64,000 nucleotides of DNA from Lachnospiraceae bacterium. Its GTDB lineage: Bacteria > Bacillota > Clostridia > Lachnospirales > Lachnospiraceae. Position numbers and translations under genes: made by a program. Shown here one piece after another: positions 8,986 through 18,277 of the stretch (within the stretch, counting starts at the first letter, position 1; each line of letters starts with the position of its first letter). Under the pieces are notes generated by a model, which was not told the DNA's origin, ran no database searches, and saw only the letters and a list, made by a program, of their open reading frames with translations. Where the stretch lies: contig CAJTDD010000001.1 of NCBI GenBank assembly GCA_910574885.1, positions 124,001 to 188,000 of the forward strand. Reading direction: 5' to 3'.

Positions 8986-9120
8986 AGAATATTACATAGA
9001 CACAATAAAATGGCAAGAGTAGGGCATTCCCGGTCAGATGGGGGTTGCAAGCGAAAGGGCTGCCAAAATATGCCGTATATCTATCATATGGTATATTCTG
9101 GCAGTCCGTTTGTTTTATTC
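8986..9120 (+). promoter_or_regulatory. Structured leader with terminator-like hairpin (candidate attenuator or small RNA)
   Basis: The long hairpin has arms 9060-9078 and 9086-9104, 18 of 19 positions pairing with G-U counted, a 7-base loop, and a U-rich tail TCCGTTTGTTTT. Upstream, TGGCA at 9011-9015 could pair with the TGCC at 9061-9064 of the terminator's 5' arm, which would give a mutually exclusive antiterminator. The core 9020-9060 is G-rich (CATTCCCGGTCAGATGGGGG). I could not match it to any riboswitch consensus I know. Confidence 0.5.
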
Positions 9121-9158
9121 GATGTGGTCTGGTAAGAAAATATTAGGAGGGTAAGAGA

Positions 9159-10265
9159 ATGTACTATAAGCAGTATGGCAATACGGATATGAAAGTATCG
9201 GCGGTCGGGCTTGGCACGATGCGCTATGACGAGGAGGATATTAAGGCAGGGCGGCTGGAAAAATGTGCGGAGATCCCCCTTTATGCGTTTGAAAAGGGAA
9301 TTAACTATTGGGACACGGCTCCGGCATACTGTGAGGATAAGAGTGAAATCGTCACAGGAATCGCCCTTTCTCAGGTAAAAAGAAGTGAAGTTTATGTAAC
9401 TTCTAAGACGAATCTGGGAACAATAGATGCAGGAGAGCATCCGACGAAGGAAGATTTCCGGAAGCGGCTTGAGATGTCCCTTGACAGGCTGAAGACGGAT
9501 TATATTGATTTCTATCATATGTGGTGTATGTTAAACCTCAAGTCCTGGGAGAAGCACATGGATGCAATCTATGGTTTTTTTGAGGATGCGAAGCGGGAGG
9601 GACTGATCCGCAATATCGTATTTTCTTCCCATATGCAGGGAGATGATATCGAGACGGTGGTGGAGTCAGGAAAATTCCGGGGTATGCTGATCGGCTACAA
9701 TGCGCTGAACTATCGGTTCCGCCAGAGCGGAATCGAGGCGGCATACCAAAACGGTATGGGCGTCGTCGTTATGAACCCTCTCGGCGGCGGGATGATTCCG
9801 GCGAACCCAGATGCATTTGCCTATCTGACAGAAGGGACGGATCTGACCGTGCCTCAGGCGGCGCTTAGGTTCGTTGCATCCCATAAGGAGATTACGGTAA
9901 CATTGGCAGGCTGTACCACGAAGGAACATATTGACGACGCAGTGAAGGCGGTGGAGAACTTAGAGGAGAAACCGGCGGCTTTAATCGTGAAGGAGTACGA
10001 AGGCAGAGGCGTTGCGCTGAATAATCTTTGTACCGGCTGTTCTTACTGTAAGGGATGTCCAAAAGAGATTCCGATTCCTAAGTATATGGACGCATATAAC
10101 CAGATGATACTGACCGGGAAGCGCGAGGCAATCGACGAGCGGATTGCATACCACTGGGGAATCTCGAAGGATAAGGCGGGAGACTGTATTGCATGCGGCA
10201 AATGTGAAGCTCAGTGTACGCAGCATCTCCCGATTATAGAGCGCCTCAAGGAGATTGCGGGGTAG
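9159..10265 (+). CDS. Aldo/keto reductase with two C-terminal 4Fe-4S motifs
   Basis: Residues 1-280 form an AKR TIM barrel: SAVGLGTMRYDEED at the start and the active-site region YWDTAPAYCED, followed by SKTNLG. The C-terminus carries two ferredoxin-like Cys clusters, CTGCSYCKGCP (near residue 292) and CIACGKCEAQC (near residue 345), each suited to a [4Fe-4S] cluster. At 368 residues it is a normal length for this subfamily, which is typical of strict anaerobes. The reaction is presumed NAD(P)H- or ferredoxin-linked carbonyl reduction; the substrate is unknown. RBS is AGGAGGG. It has its own promoter and a structured leader. Confidence 0.9.
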   Translation: MYYKQYGNTDMKVSAVGLGTMRYDEEDIKAGRLEKCAEIPLYAFEKGINYWDTAPAYCEDKSEIVTGIALSQVKRSEVYVTSKTNLGTIDAGEHPTKEDFRKRLEMSLDRLKTDYIDFYHMWCMLNLKSWEKHMDAIYGFFEDAKREGLIRNIVFSSHMQGDDIETVVESGKFRGMLIGYNALNYRFRQSGIEAAYQNGMGVVVMNPLGGGMIPANPDAFAYLTEGTDLTVPQAALRFVASHKEITVTLAGCTTKEHIDDAVKAVENLEEKPAALIVKEYEGRGVALNNLCTGCSYCKGCPKEIPIPKYMDAYNQMILTGKREAIDERIAYHWGISKDKAGDCIACGKCEAQCTQHLPIIERLKEIAG

Positions 10266-10303
10266 AGTGTTCTGAACGATATGGCAAGCAGGAGGAATCT
10301 GAT

Positions 10304-12919
10304 ATGGGCAATAAGATAGTGTTAATAGACGGGCATAGTATTTTGAACCGCGCATTTTACGGGCTGCCGGACCTGACGAATTCGGAAGGCCTGCACACCA
10401 ATGCCATTTATGGTTTCCTGACGATCATGTTTAAGATACTGGAAGAAGAAAAGCCGGAATATCTGACGGTGGCCTTCGATGTCCATGCGCCTACGTTCCG
10501 CCACCAGATGTATGCGGAATATAAGGGAACCAGAAAGCCGATGGCAGAGGAACTGCGCCAGCAGGTGCCGGTCATTAAGGAAGTCTTGCATGCCATGGGC
10601 GTACGGACCGTGGAGTGCGCCGGGCTTGAGGCGGACGACCTTCTGGGGACTCTCTCAAGAAGATGTGAGGAGAAGGGCATGGAAGTATCCGTTATTTCCG
10701 GGGACCGTGACCTTCTCCAGCTTGCGACGGAGCATGTGAAGATCCGCATCCCTAAGACGAAGCAGGGGCGCACCGAGGTAGAGGATTACTATGCTGCTGA
10801 TGTGAAAGAACGGTATCAGGTGACGCCTGCAGAGTTCATCGACCTGAAAGCTTTGATGGGCGACTCTTCCGACAATATTCCCGGAGTTCCCAGTATCGGG
10901 GAGAAGACGGCGACGAAGATTATCTCTGAGTACCATTCCATTGAAAACGCCCATGAACATGCGGCAGAGCTGAAACCTCCAAGGGCGTCCAAGGCGCTTG
11001 TGGAGCACTGGGATATGGCGGTTATGAGCAAAGAGCTTGCGACCATCAACGTGACGGCAGATTTCCCCTATGAGCTTGAGGAGGCGAAGCTTGGCAATAT
11101 TTATACGGAAGAAGCTTACGCTTATTTCCAGAAATTGCAGTTTAAGAACCTGCTTACGCGGTTCGAGGTGACAGCGCAGGCAGACAAGGCAGAAGAAGGA
11201 TTCCGGGAGGTTTCGGACTTAGGGACAGCCCAGAAGATATTTGAGGAGGCGGCAGGGGCGGACTGTGTGGGGGCGTGCATTTTCCGCAGTGAGAAGGACG
11301 TCCTTCCGCTTTTTGCCGACCAGGCAGAGATTGGTGGAATCGGCCTGTGCTTTCAGAAAAATGCGAGCTATTGCATTCGGACAGGAAAAGGGATTTCGGA
11401 GGAATGGCTTCTTTTAAAACTGTCAGAAGCGGCTGGAAGCGCAGGGAGATTCGTAATGTTCGACCTAAAGGAGGCGCTCCCGTATATTCAGATTGAAGAC
11501 GGAAAGAATTGCTTTGACGCAACGGTGGCGGCGTATCTTTTGTATCCGCTGAAGAATAATTATACTTATGAGGACGTTGCAAGAGAGCAGTTACAAATTA
11601 TCATAGACGAGAAGGCCAAGGAATCTGTGAAAGTCTGTTACCAGGCGTACACGGCGTATGCGGCTTCTGCCATCCTGTGGGAAAAACTCAAGGAATGCCA
11701 GATGGATAAGCTGTTTACCGAGATTGAGATGCCCCTGGTTTTCACGCTTTACGACATGGAGCAAAACGGCGTAAGGGTGGAGGCGGAAGCCTTGAAGTTC
11801 TACGGGAGCCAGCTTGGCGGCAAGATCAAGGAGCTTGAAAAAGAGATCTATGAGGACGCAGGCGAGACATTTAACATCAACTCGCCGAAACAGTTAGGCG
11901 CCGTCCTATTTGAGAATATGAAGATACCCGGCGGCAAGAAAACCAAGACGGGTTACTCGACGGCGGCGGACGTGTTGGAGAAGCTGGCGCCGGACTATCC
12001 GGTTATTGCAAAGATTCTGGAATACCGCCAGTATTCAAAGCTGAAATCCACGTATGCGGACGGGCTTGCCAATTATATCTGTGAGGACGGAAGAATCCGC
12101 AGCAAGTTTAACCAGACGATTACAGCCACCGGGCGGCTTAGCAGTACGGAGCCGAACCTGCAGAATATTCCGGTGCGCATGGAACTTGGAAGGCTGATCC
12201 GGAAGGTATTTATCCCGGAAGATGGGTATGTGTTCGTGGATGCGGATTATTCCCAGATTGAGCTTCGGGTGCTTGCCCACTGTTCCGGCGACCCAAACCT
12301 GATTGAAGCGTACAAGGAAGAAGAGGACATCCACAGAATCACGGCTTCCCAAGTGTTCCATGTACCCTTCGAGGAAGTGACTTCCCAGCAGCGGCGCAAT
12401 GCCAAGGCAGTCAATTTCGGGATTGTATACGGAATCAGTTCTTTCGGGCTGAGCCAGGATTTGAGCATCACCCGCAAAGAGGCAGCGCAGTATATTGAGG
12501 ACTATTTTAAGACTTATCCGGGCATCAAGGCTTTTCTGGATGACACGGTGAAGCATGCGAAGGAGATGGGGTATGTGGTGACACTGTTTGGAAGGCGCCG
12601 CCCTGTGCCGGAGCTGGCTTCCAGTAATTTTATGCAGCGTTCCTTCGGTGAGCGCGTGGCGATGAACGCCCCGATTCAGGGGACGGCTGCCGATATCATC
12701 AAGATTGCGATGATTGGCGTGCACAAGAGGCTTAGAGAGCGGCAGATGAAATCAAGGCTTGTGCTTCAAGTCCATGACGAGCTGCTGATTGAGGCTTATC
12801 AGCCGGAACTTGAGGAAGTGAAGGCAATCCTCAGGGAAGAGATGGAGCAGGCGGTTTCTTTAGACGTGCCGTTGGAAGTGGATATGCACACGGGAGAAAA
12901 CTGGTACGAAGCGAAGTAG
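10304..12919 (+). CDS. polA: DNA polymerase I
   Basis: Repair and Okazaki-fragment polymerase, 871 residues from ATG at 10304, chosen because GCAGGAGGAATC precedes it and the conserved 5' nuclease start VLIDGHSILNRAFY begins there. The 5'-3' exonuclease domain covers about residues 1-290 (AGLEADDLLGT, GDRDLLQL). The middle 3'-5' exonuclease-like domain lacks the expected DxE metal-binding residues, so proofreading is probably absent. The polymerase domain covers about 480-871: motif A DADYSQIELRVLAH, motif B RRNAKAVNFGIVYG, motif C QVHDELLIE. It heads a tight run with coaE, the MBL hydrolase and DegV. Confidence 0.97.
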   Translation: MGNKIVLIDGHSILNRAFYGLPDLTNSEGLHTNAIYGFLTIMFKILEEEKPEYLTVAFDVHAPTFRHQMYAEYKGTRKPMAEELRQQVPVIKEVLHAMGVRTVECAGLEADDLLGTLSRRCEEKGMEVSVISGDRDLLQLATEHVKIRIPKTKQGRTEVEDYYAADVKERYQVTPAEFIDLKALMGDSSDNIPGVPSIGEKTATKIISEYHSIENAHEHAAELKPPRASKALVEHWDMAVMSKELATINVTADFPYELEEAKLGNIYTEEAYAYFQKLQFKNLLTRFEVTAQADKAEEGFREVSDLGTAQKIFEEAAGADCVGACIFRSEKDVLPLFADQAEIGGIGLCFQKNASYCIRTGKGISEEWLLLKLSEAAGSAGRFVMFDLKEALPYIQIEDGKNCFDATVAAYLLYPLKNNYTYEDVAREQLQIIIDEKAKESVKVCYQAYTAYAASAILWEKLKECQMDKLFTEIEMPLVFTLYDMEQNGVRVEAEALKFYGSQLGGKIKELEKEIYEDAGETFNINSPKQLGAVLFENMKIPGGKKTKTGYSTAADVLEKLAPDYPVIAKILEYRQYSKLKSTYADGLANYICEDGRIRSKFNQTITATGRLSSTEPNLQNIPVRMELGRLIRKVFIPEDGYVFVDADYSQIELRVLAHCSGDPNLIEAYKEEEDIHRITASQVFHVPFEEVTSQQRRNAKAVNFGIVYGISSFGLSQDLSITRKEAAQYIEDYFKTYPGIKAFLDDTVKHAKEMGYVVTLFGRRRPVPELASSNFMQRSFGERVAMNAPIQGTAADIIKIAMIGVHKRLRERQMKSRLVLQVHDELLIEAYQPELEEVKAILREEMEQAVSLDVPLEVDMHTGENWYEAK

Positions 12920-12932
12920 AGGTGTAAAGGTC

Positions 12933-13523
12933 ATGAAGATTATAGGAATTACAGGCGGCGTGGGCGCTGGAAAGACGCAGATACTGGAGTACCTGAACAA
13001 TAGATACGGAGCGACCGTCTGCCAGACGGATGCGGTAGGAAAGAAGCTCCAGAAGAAGGGAACGAAATGTTTTGACGCGATTGTCGCAAGTTTCGGCACA
13101 GAGATTCTGGATGAGAAAGGGGAGCTTGACCGGGATAAGCTGGCTGGCATCGTGTTTTCCGACAGCGCAAAGCGAAATGAACTCAATGCAATCGTCCATC
13201 CGGCGGTGGCGGAAGAGATCCGCCGGAAGATTGGGAAGGAGGAGCGCAAGAATACCAATCTGTTCATCATAGAATCCGCCCTTCTGATCGAGACGCATTA
13301 CGACGAAATCTGTGACGAGGTTTGGTACATTTACGTGGAGGCGTCCATCCGTAAGAAACGGTTGGTCTATGCCAGAGGCTATGATGCGAAGAAGGTGGAC
13401 GACATCATTGCGGCGCAGCTTCCGAAAGATGAGTTCATGAAGCATTGCGACCGGGTTATTGACAACAGTAATACATTTGAAGAAACGCAGGCACAGCTTG
13501 ACGAGATTGTGGCAGATTTGTAG
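12933..13523 (+). CDS. coaE: Dephospho-CoA kinase
   Basis: Last step of coenzyme A synthesis: ATP-dependent phosphorylation of the 3'-OH of dephospho-CoA. The 196-residue length is standard. The P-loop is GITGGVGAGKTQ (residues 4-15). Further family features are the CQTDAVGK segment and the substrate-binding region ALLIETHYDEICDEVWYI. Polymerase I stops 13 bases upstream, and the polA-coaE order is widespread in Firmicutes. RBS is AGAGGTG. Confidence 0.96.
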   Translation: MKIIGITGGVGAGKTQILEYLNNRYGATVCQTDAVGKKLQKKGTKCFDAIVASFGTEILDEKGELDRDKLAGIVFSDSAKRNELNAIVHPAVAEEIRRKIGKEERKNTNLFIIESALLIETHYDEICDEVWYIYVEASIRKKRLVYARGYDAKKVDDIIAAQLPKDEFMKHCDRVIDNSNTFEETQAQLDEIVADL

Positions 13524-13538
13524 GAAGGGCAAAAGGAA

Positions 13539-14339
13539 ATGATGAGACTATGCAGCATTGCCAGCGGGAGCAGCGGCAACTGTATCTATGTAGGGGATGA
13601 CGGGACGCATCTCTTGGTAGATGCGGGCATCAGCAAGAAGCGGATTGAGGAGGGGTTACATACGCTGGGCGTCACGGGAGAGGAACTTGGCGGAATCCTG
13701 ATTACCCATGAGCATATAGACCACATTCAGGGACTCGGAGTGTTTAGCAGGAAATATAAGGTTCCCATCTATGGGACGCAAGGTACGCTGGAAGGCATCC
13801 GCTGCTGTAATTCCTTGGGAAAGATGCCAGACGGGCTGCTCCATGAGGTTAGGGCAGACGAGCCATTTTCCATCGGCGGCATGAAAATCTGTCCCTTTTC
13901 CATCTCCCATGACGCGAGGCAGCCTTCGGGATATCGGATTGAGAATCAGGAGAAGTCTGTGGCTGTGGCAACAGATTTGGGAAAGTATGACGGGTATACG
14001 GTGGAGAATCTCAAGAACCTGAATGCGTTGGTATTGGAGGCAAACCATGATATCCACATGCTGGAGGTGGGACCCTATCCTTATCCGCTAAAGAAACGGG
14101 TCATGGGGGACCAGGGGCATCTCTCCAACGAATTGTCGGGGAGGCTTCTTTGCGATATACTGCATGACGGGCTGCAGTATGTGGTCCTGGGGCATCTGAG
14201 CAAGGAGAACAACTATGAAGAGCTGGCGTATGAGACGGTGAAGCTGGAGGTCAGTTTCGGCGATAATCCATACCGTGGGGAGGATATCCCTATGATGGTA
14301 GCGAAGAGGGATACGGTGTCTGAAATTATCACATTATAG
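13539..14339 (+). CDS. MBL-fold metallohydrolase, YycJ/WalJ-like
   Basis: Metallo-beta-lactamase fold, 266 residues. Start SIASGSSGNCIYVGDD is characteristic of the YycJ/WalJ group. The metal-binding motif is THEHIDHIQG (HxHxDH) near residues 55-64. Later metal ligands are in SISHDA, EANHD and LGHLSKENN. In Bacillus and Streptococcus the gene sits beside the WalRK two-component system; here it is in the polA-coaE run instead. Biochemical role is not settled; nuclease activity has been proposed for the family. Confidence 0.85.
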   Translation: MMRLCSIASGSSGNCIYVGDDGTHLLVDAGISKKRIEEGLHTLGVTGEELGGILITHEHIDHIQGLGVFSRKYKVPIYGTQGTLEGIRCCNSLGKMPDGLLHEVRADEPFSIGGMKICPFSISHDARQPSGYRIENQEKSVAVATDLGKYDGYTVENLKNLNALVLEANHDIHMLEVGPYPYPLKKRVMGDQGHLSNELSGRLLCDILHDGLQYVVLGHLSKENNYEELAYETVKLEVSFGDNPYRGEDIPMMVAKRDTVSEIITL

Positions 14340-14359
14340 GAGACAGGTGAGGTGTTAGG

Positions 14360-15217
14360 ATGGGAAGAGTAGCGGTTGCGACAGACAGTAACAGTGGAAT
14401 TACACAGAAAGAAGCAGAAAAATTAGGGATACGGGTATTGCCGATGCCGTTTTTCATTAATGGGGAACTGTATCTGGAGGATATCACGCTGACCCAGGAG
14501 GAGTTTTACAAGAGGCTTTCGGAGGATGCAGATATTTCCACATCCCAGCCGTCGCCGGGGGATGTTATCGACCTGTGGGACGAGATTTTGAAGGAGTATG
14601 ACGAGATTGTCTATATCCCTATGTCCAGTGGTTTGAGTAGTTCCTGCGAGACGGCCATTGGGCTTTCACAGGATTATGACGGTAAGGTGCATGTCATAGA
14701 TAACCAGAGGATTTCCATTACCCAGCGCCAGTCTGTGCTGGACGCCCTTGAGATGGCGAAGAAGGGCATGAGTGCTCAGGAGATTGACGATGTGCTGATG
14801 CGGGAGAAATTAGAAGCCAGCATTTATATTACCGTGGATACGCTGAAATATCTGAAAAAGGGCGGGCGTGTCACCCCGGCGGCAGCGGCTATCGGCACAG
14901 TGCTGAATTTAAAGCCTGTACTCCAGATTCAGGGAGAGAAGCTGGATTCATTTGCAAAGGTGCGCGGATGGAAGGCGGCCAAGAAGACGATGCTGGATGC
15001 AGCGGCGAAGGATCTGGCAGGGAGATTCAGCGGAAAAGAGATGTATATCCATGCGGCGTATACCTGTTCTGAGGAAGAGGCGATGGAGTGGAAAGGGGAG
15101 ATTGAAGCGAAGTTCCCCGGCTATGATATCCATATGGACAAGCTGTCGCTAAGCGTGTCCTGCCATATCGGGGCAGGGTCAAAAGCGATTGCATGTATTA
15201 AGAAGGCGGAATATTAG
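14360..15217 (+). CDS. DegV-family fatty-acid-binding protein
   Basis: Two-domain DegV fold, 285 residues: VATDSNSGITQKEAEKLGI at the N-terminus, DISTSQPSPGD, the IPMSSGLSSSC ligand-binding loop, and LKYLKKGGRVTPAAAAIGT. Known members (FakB) hold a fatty acid for the kinase FakA; no kinase gene is nearby. RBS GAGGTG precedes the ATG. It ends the + strand run that starts at polA, facing tmcAL. Confidence 0.92.
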   Translation: MGRVAVATDSNSGITQKEAEKLGIRVLPMPFFINGELYLEDITLTQEEFYKRLSEDADISTSQPSPGDVIDLWDEILKEYDEIVYIPMSSGLSSSCETAIGLSQDYDGKVHVIDNQRISITQRQSVLDALEMAKKGMSAQEIDDVLMREKLEASIYITVDTLKYLKKGGRVTPAAAAIGTVLNLKPVLQIQGEKLDSFAKVRGWKAAKKTMLDAAAKDLAGRFSGKEMYIHAAYTCSEEEAMEWKGEIEAKFPGYDIHMDKLSLSVSCHIGAGSKAIACIKKAEY

Positions 15218-15226
15218 TACAGCATT

Positions 15227-15248
15227 GCGCCGATAATACAGGCGGCGC
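15227..15248 (+). other. GC-rich hairpin after the DegV gene
   Basis: GCGCCG (15227-15232) and CGGCGC (15243-15248) pair with a 10-base loop in the gap between convergent genes. No T-run follows, so a terminator role is doubtful. Confidence 0.3.
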
Positions 15249-15289
15249 GGTAAATCAAAATCGAGCGTGTCAATTAGGGAATACCAGCA

Positions 15290-16573
15290 TCAGATTCTTA
15301 AAATCTGCTGCTGGTATTCGTTGATAAATGGCATTTTATATTTATTGGTGATGATACTTTCGTAGAGATTGGCGGCGAAGATATCTGTTTTTAGCATAGA
15401 AAGCCCGGCGCTGCTTAGGTTTCCCGTCTGGGTAAGTTTCGTCACAAGAGGGACTTGGGAGCTGTTCTTCAGTAGGGAGAAGAGTCTCCGTGCATCTTTG
15501 CGGAAACCAAGGATGCGGGCATACTGGCAGTATCCCTGTTCCTTGTAAGTCAGCAGGTCTTCCTTGCGGATGTTCAGCAGGATGTGGAACAGGCAGCGGC
15601 AGATGCGGCTTAGGGTCATCTCCCGGGTCTTTAACTGGTCGCTGAACTGGTCGAAGGAGATAAAGTCGTTGGCGTTGTTGATGATGCGGTTCGCCAAGTC
15701 TTCCGAAATATCTAAGTATTTTGTCAGAGATTCTCTTGTCTCGGTCAAAAGCCGGTATTTTAATAACAGAGAGAAATCGTTGGGGTATACGGGGTAGCGG
15801 CTGTGGTGCGTCTCTTCCAGCAAACGGATGCAGGAGGGCGGCACTTGCCCCTCTAAACGGCCTAGGACTTCGGACATGGAAGGCTCGTCGAACATGCCGT
15901 CTTTCTCTAAGAGAACGGACTGGCTGGAAAAGCTTAGGAGTCTGCGGATGGCGGAGGCAGAGCTGTAGGAGCCCGTAAGGCTCGTGTCATGGTAGCCGGA
16001 CACCATGCGTTTGATGGTGTAGGACTTCATGGGGCTTTTTCGCTGGTACAGGGCTTTGATGTACTCAATTCCTAAGATGTTGTTGGGCTGTTCGAGAACC
16101 AGGTCAAGCGACTCGTCCTGCAAATATTCTTTAAGCGCCTTCTGGCGTGCCAGGGGGAAGGACATGCCGTTTTTCAGGGCTTGTTTTAAAGACTGCCGGT
16201 ATCCTTCCGGCTCGTCGGCAAGGATATGCGCCACCCTTGCAAGAAGCCCGTAATCGCCGCATTCGCTGCCGAAGCAGATAGAATCCACGCAGCCGAGCCG
16301 TTCAAATAAATCAATGGCTCCTGCAGCGAAATATTCTGCGCTTCCGACGGCGTAACAGACCGGCAGTTCCATCAGGATATCCACTCCTGCTTCCAAAGCG
16401 ATTTCCGCCCGCAGATGCTTGGGCATGATGGCGGGTGCGCCGCGCTGGACGTAGTTCCCGCTCATGACGACGATGACGGAATCTGCGCCGGTAATCTCTT
16501 TTGCTTTCTCAATATGATATAAATGCCCGTTGTGGAACGGGTTGTACTCTGTAATCAGTCCGACTATTTTCAT
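15290..16573 (-). CDS. tmcAL: tRNA(Met) cytidine acetate ligase
   Basis: The YlbM/TmcAL family acetylates C34 of elongator tRNA-Met using acetate and ATP. The N-terminal nucleotidyltransferase motif is LITEYNPFHNGHLYHIEKA (HxGH type, residues 5-23). It is followed by SGNYVQRGAPAI and LMELPVCYAVGSAEYFA. At 427 residues it is a typical length. The start ATG at 16573 has GGAGATTCTT upstream. It is a lone minus-strand gene between convergent degV and divergent mgtE. Acetate kinase and phosphotransacetylase are encoded close by, but a functional link is only a thought. Confidence 0.93.
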   Translation of the reverse strand: MKIVGLITEYNPFHNGHLYHIEKAKEITGADSVIVVMSGNYVQRGAPAIMPKHLRAEIALEAGVDILMELPVCYAVGSAEYFAAGAIDLFERLGCVDSICFGSECGDYGLLARVAHILADEPEGYRQSLKQALKNGMSFPLARQKALKEYLQDESLDLVLEQPNNILGIEYIKALYQRKSPMKSYTIKRMVSGYHDTSLTGSYSSASAIRRLLSFSSQSVLLEKDGMFDEPSMSEVLGRLEGQVPPSCIRLLEETHHSRYPVYPNDFSLLLKYRLLTETRESLTKYLDISEDLANRIINNANDFISFDQFSDQLKTREMTLSRICRCLFHILLNIRKEDLLTYKEQGYCQYARILGFRKDARRLFSLLKNSSQVPLVTKLTQTGNLSSAGLSMLKTDIFAANLYESIITNKYKMPFINEYQQQILRI

Positions 16574-16604
16574 AAGAATCTCCTTGTATATCTTTCTGAA
16601 ATTG

Positions 16605-16633
16605 ATTATACTATATTAAAGTTGTATATGCAA
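16605..16633 (-). promoter_or_regulatory. Promoter of tmcAL
   Basis: On the minus strand TTGCAT (complement of 16628-16633) and TATAAT (complement of 16605-16610) with a 17-base spacer, about 30 bases upstream of the ATG. Confidence 0.5.
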
Positions 16634-16763
16634 ATGTATGTTGGGAGAAGGCTTGCGGTCATGCCGTATCAGGGATGAAAGACCTGTTTTGTAAGGGTTG
16701 GCGGATACGGGCAGGGCGCAGTCTTGATATTTGCGGGCTGATATGTCAGGAAGGAGGGGATAC

Positions 16764-18140
16764 ATGATGAGCGAAGAATGGGTAGAAGAGCAGAAGGAAG
16801 AATTGACGGATGAGCGAATCTTGCAGATGCTTGGGGAGCGTCAGTATAAAGAGCTGAAAGAAGAGTTGGAGAACCATATGTATCCGGTTGACCTGGCGGA
16901 TATACTGGAAGGATTCGGGCAGAAGCAGATGGTAATGGTGTTCCGGCTTCTGGCGAAGGAAGAAGCGGCGGAGACATTTACCTATATGAACAGCGATATG
17001 CGCGAGCTGCTGATTAATTCTTTGACGGACTCCGAGCTTGAGGAAGTCATGGAAGAGATGTATCTGGACGATACGGTAGACGTGTTGGAGGAGATGCCGG
17101 CGAACGTAGTGGACCGTCTCCTGCTGGCGACGGACGAGGAGAAGCGCAGGCAGATTAACCAGCTTTTGCAGTATCCTGAGGACAGCGCCGGTAGCGTGAT
17201 GAATGTGGATTACATTGCCCTTCGCAAAGAGATGACGGTCGCTGAGGCGATTCTTAGAATCCGGCAGGTGGGACTGAACCGTGAGACCATCTATACTTGT
17301 TACGTGACGGAGAAGAAGAAACTTATCGGTCAGGTGGACGTGAAGGAGCTTCTGACTACCAGTGAGTCGAAACGGATTGAGGAAATCATGGAGACGAACA
17401 TGCTCTACGCCCATACAACGGATGACCAGGAGGACGTGGCATGGACAATCACCAAGTATGGTTTGATTGCGCTGCCCATTGTGGACCGTGAGATGTGTAT
17501 GGTGGGGATTGTCACCGTCGATGACGCTATGCTGGTCCTGCAGGAGGAGACGACAGAGGATATCAGTATCATGGCGGGTGTCCAGCCCAGTGAGGAGTCG
17601 TATTTCGGGACCACCGTGCTAGAGCATGTGAAGAGCCGTATTCCGTGGCTGATGTTCCTGATGCTCTCTGCGACTGTGACCCAGATGATCATGAACAGTT
17701 ACGAGAGCGCCCTTGCGGTGATGCCGCAGCTTGCGGGGTTTATTCCCATGTTGACGGGTACGGGGGGAAATTGCGGTTCTCAGAGTTCGACCCTTGTGAT
17801 TCGTGGGCTTGCAGTGGAAGAGATTGAGTTTGCCGACCTTTTGAAGGTAATCTGGAAGGAGGTTCGGATTGCTGTCTGTATCAGCGTCATCCTTTCTGTG
17901 GTCAACGGTATCCGTATCATGCTGATGGGGCAGGGCGACGCCACGATGGCATTTACCATTGGGGTTACGATGGCGTGTACGATTATTATTGCGAAGGTGG
18001 TGGGGTGTACCCTGCCTCTTGTGGCGGAAAAAGTAGGGCTTGATCCGGCGATTATGGCGACGCCGCTGATATCCACGCTGGTAGATATCAGTACGATTAG
18101 TGTGTATTTTGCAATTGTCAGCGCGGTGTTTGCGCTTTAA
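16764..18140 (+). CDS. mgtE: Magnesium transporter MgtE
   Basis: Mg2+ channel of the cytoplasmic membrane, 458 residues from ATG at 16764. That start is chosen for AAGGAGGGG just upstream; an earlier in-frame ATG at 16731 has no such site. Order: MgtE N-terminal helical domain (residues about 20-125), two CBS domains (about 130-255, YTCYVTEKKKLIGQVDV, PIVDREMCMVGIVTVDDA), then five membrane helices. The pore signature is TGTGGNCGSQSSTLVIRGLA. In the family, Mg2+ binding between the N and CBS domains closes the pore. I saw no M-box riboswitch upstream. Confidence 0.96.
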   Translation: MMSEEWVEEQKEELTDERILQMLGERQYKELKEELENHMYPVDLADILEGFGQKQMVMVFRLLAKEEAAETFTYMNSDMRELLINSLTDSELEEVMEEMYLDDTVDVLEEMPANVVDRLLLATDEEKRRQINQLLQYPEDSAGSVMNVDYIALRKEMTVAEAILRIRQVGLNRETIYTCYVTEKKKLIGQVDVKELLTTSESKRIEEIMETNMLYAHTTDDQEDVAWTITKYGLIALPIVDREMCMVGIVTVDDAMLVLQEETTEDISIMAGVQPSEESYFGTTVLEHVKSRIPWLMFLMLSATVTQMIMNSYESALAVMPQLAGFIPMLTGTGGNCGSQSSTLVIRGLAVEEIEFADLLKVIWKEVRIAVCISVILSVVNGIRIMLMGQGDATMAFTIGVTMACTIIIAKVVGCTLPLVAEKVGLDPAIMATPLISTLVDISTISVYFAIVSAVFAL

Positions 18141-18211
18141 AAGATGGTTGGGCGGGCGGACTAACGTCCGGCAATGTATTAAAAAATAGACATAAGATTT
18201 AAGAACAGACC

Positions 18212-18240
18212 TTGTCCGTAAGGTTTCTTTGTATTATAAT
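18212..18240 (+). promoter_or_regulatory. Promoter of pta-ackA
   Basis: TTGTCC (18212-18217) and TATAAT (18235-18240) with a 17-base spacer, about 38 bases upstream of the pta ATG. The -10 is perfect and the -35 weak. Confidence 0.55.
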
Positions 18241-18277
18241 AAAAATATTGAGAATAAATGGAAAGGAGTCTATAATC

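Noticed and set aside
12035..12724. 229-codon open frame on the minus strand inside polA
   Set aside because: It lies fully within the conserved polymerase domain of polA, has no RBS and shows a low-complexity composition typical of an antisense frame.
16634..16763. M-box magnesium riboswitch before mgtE
   Set aside because: The gap is too short and lacks the conserved M-box core.
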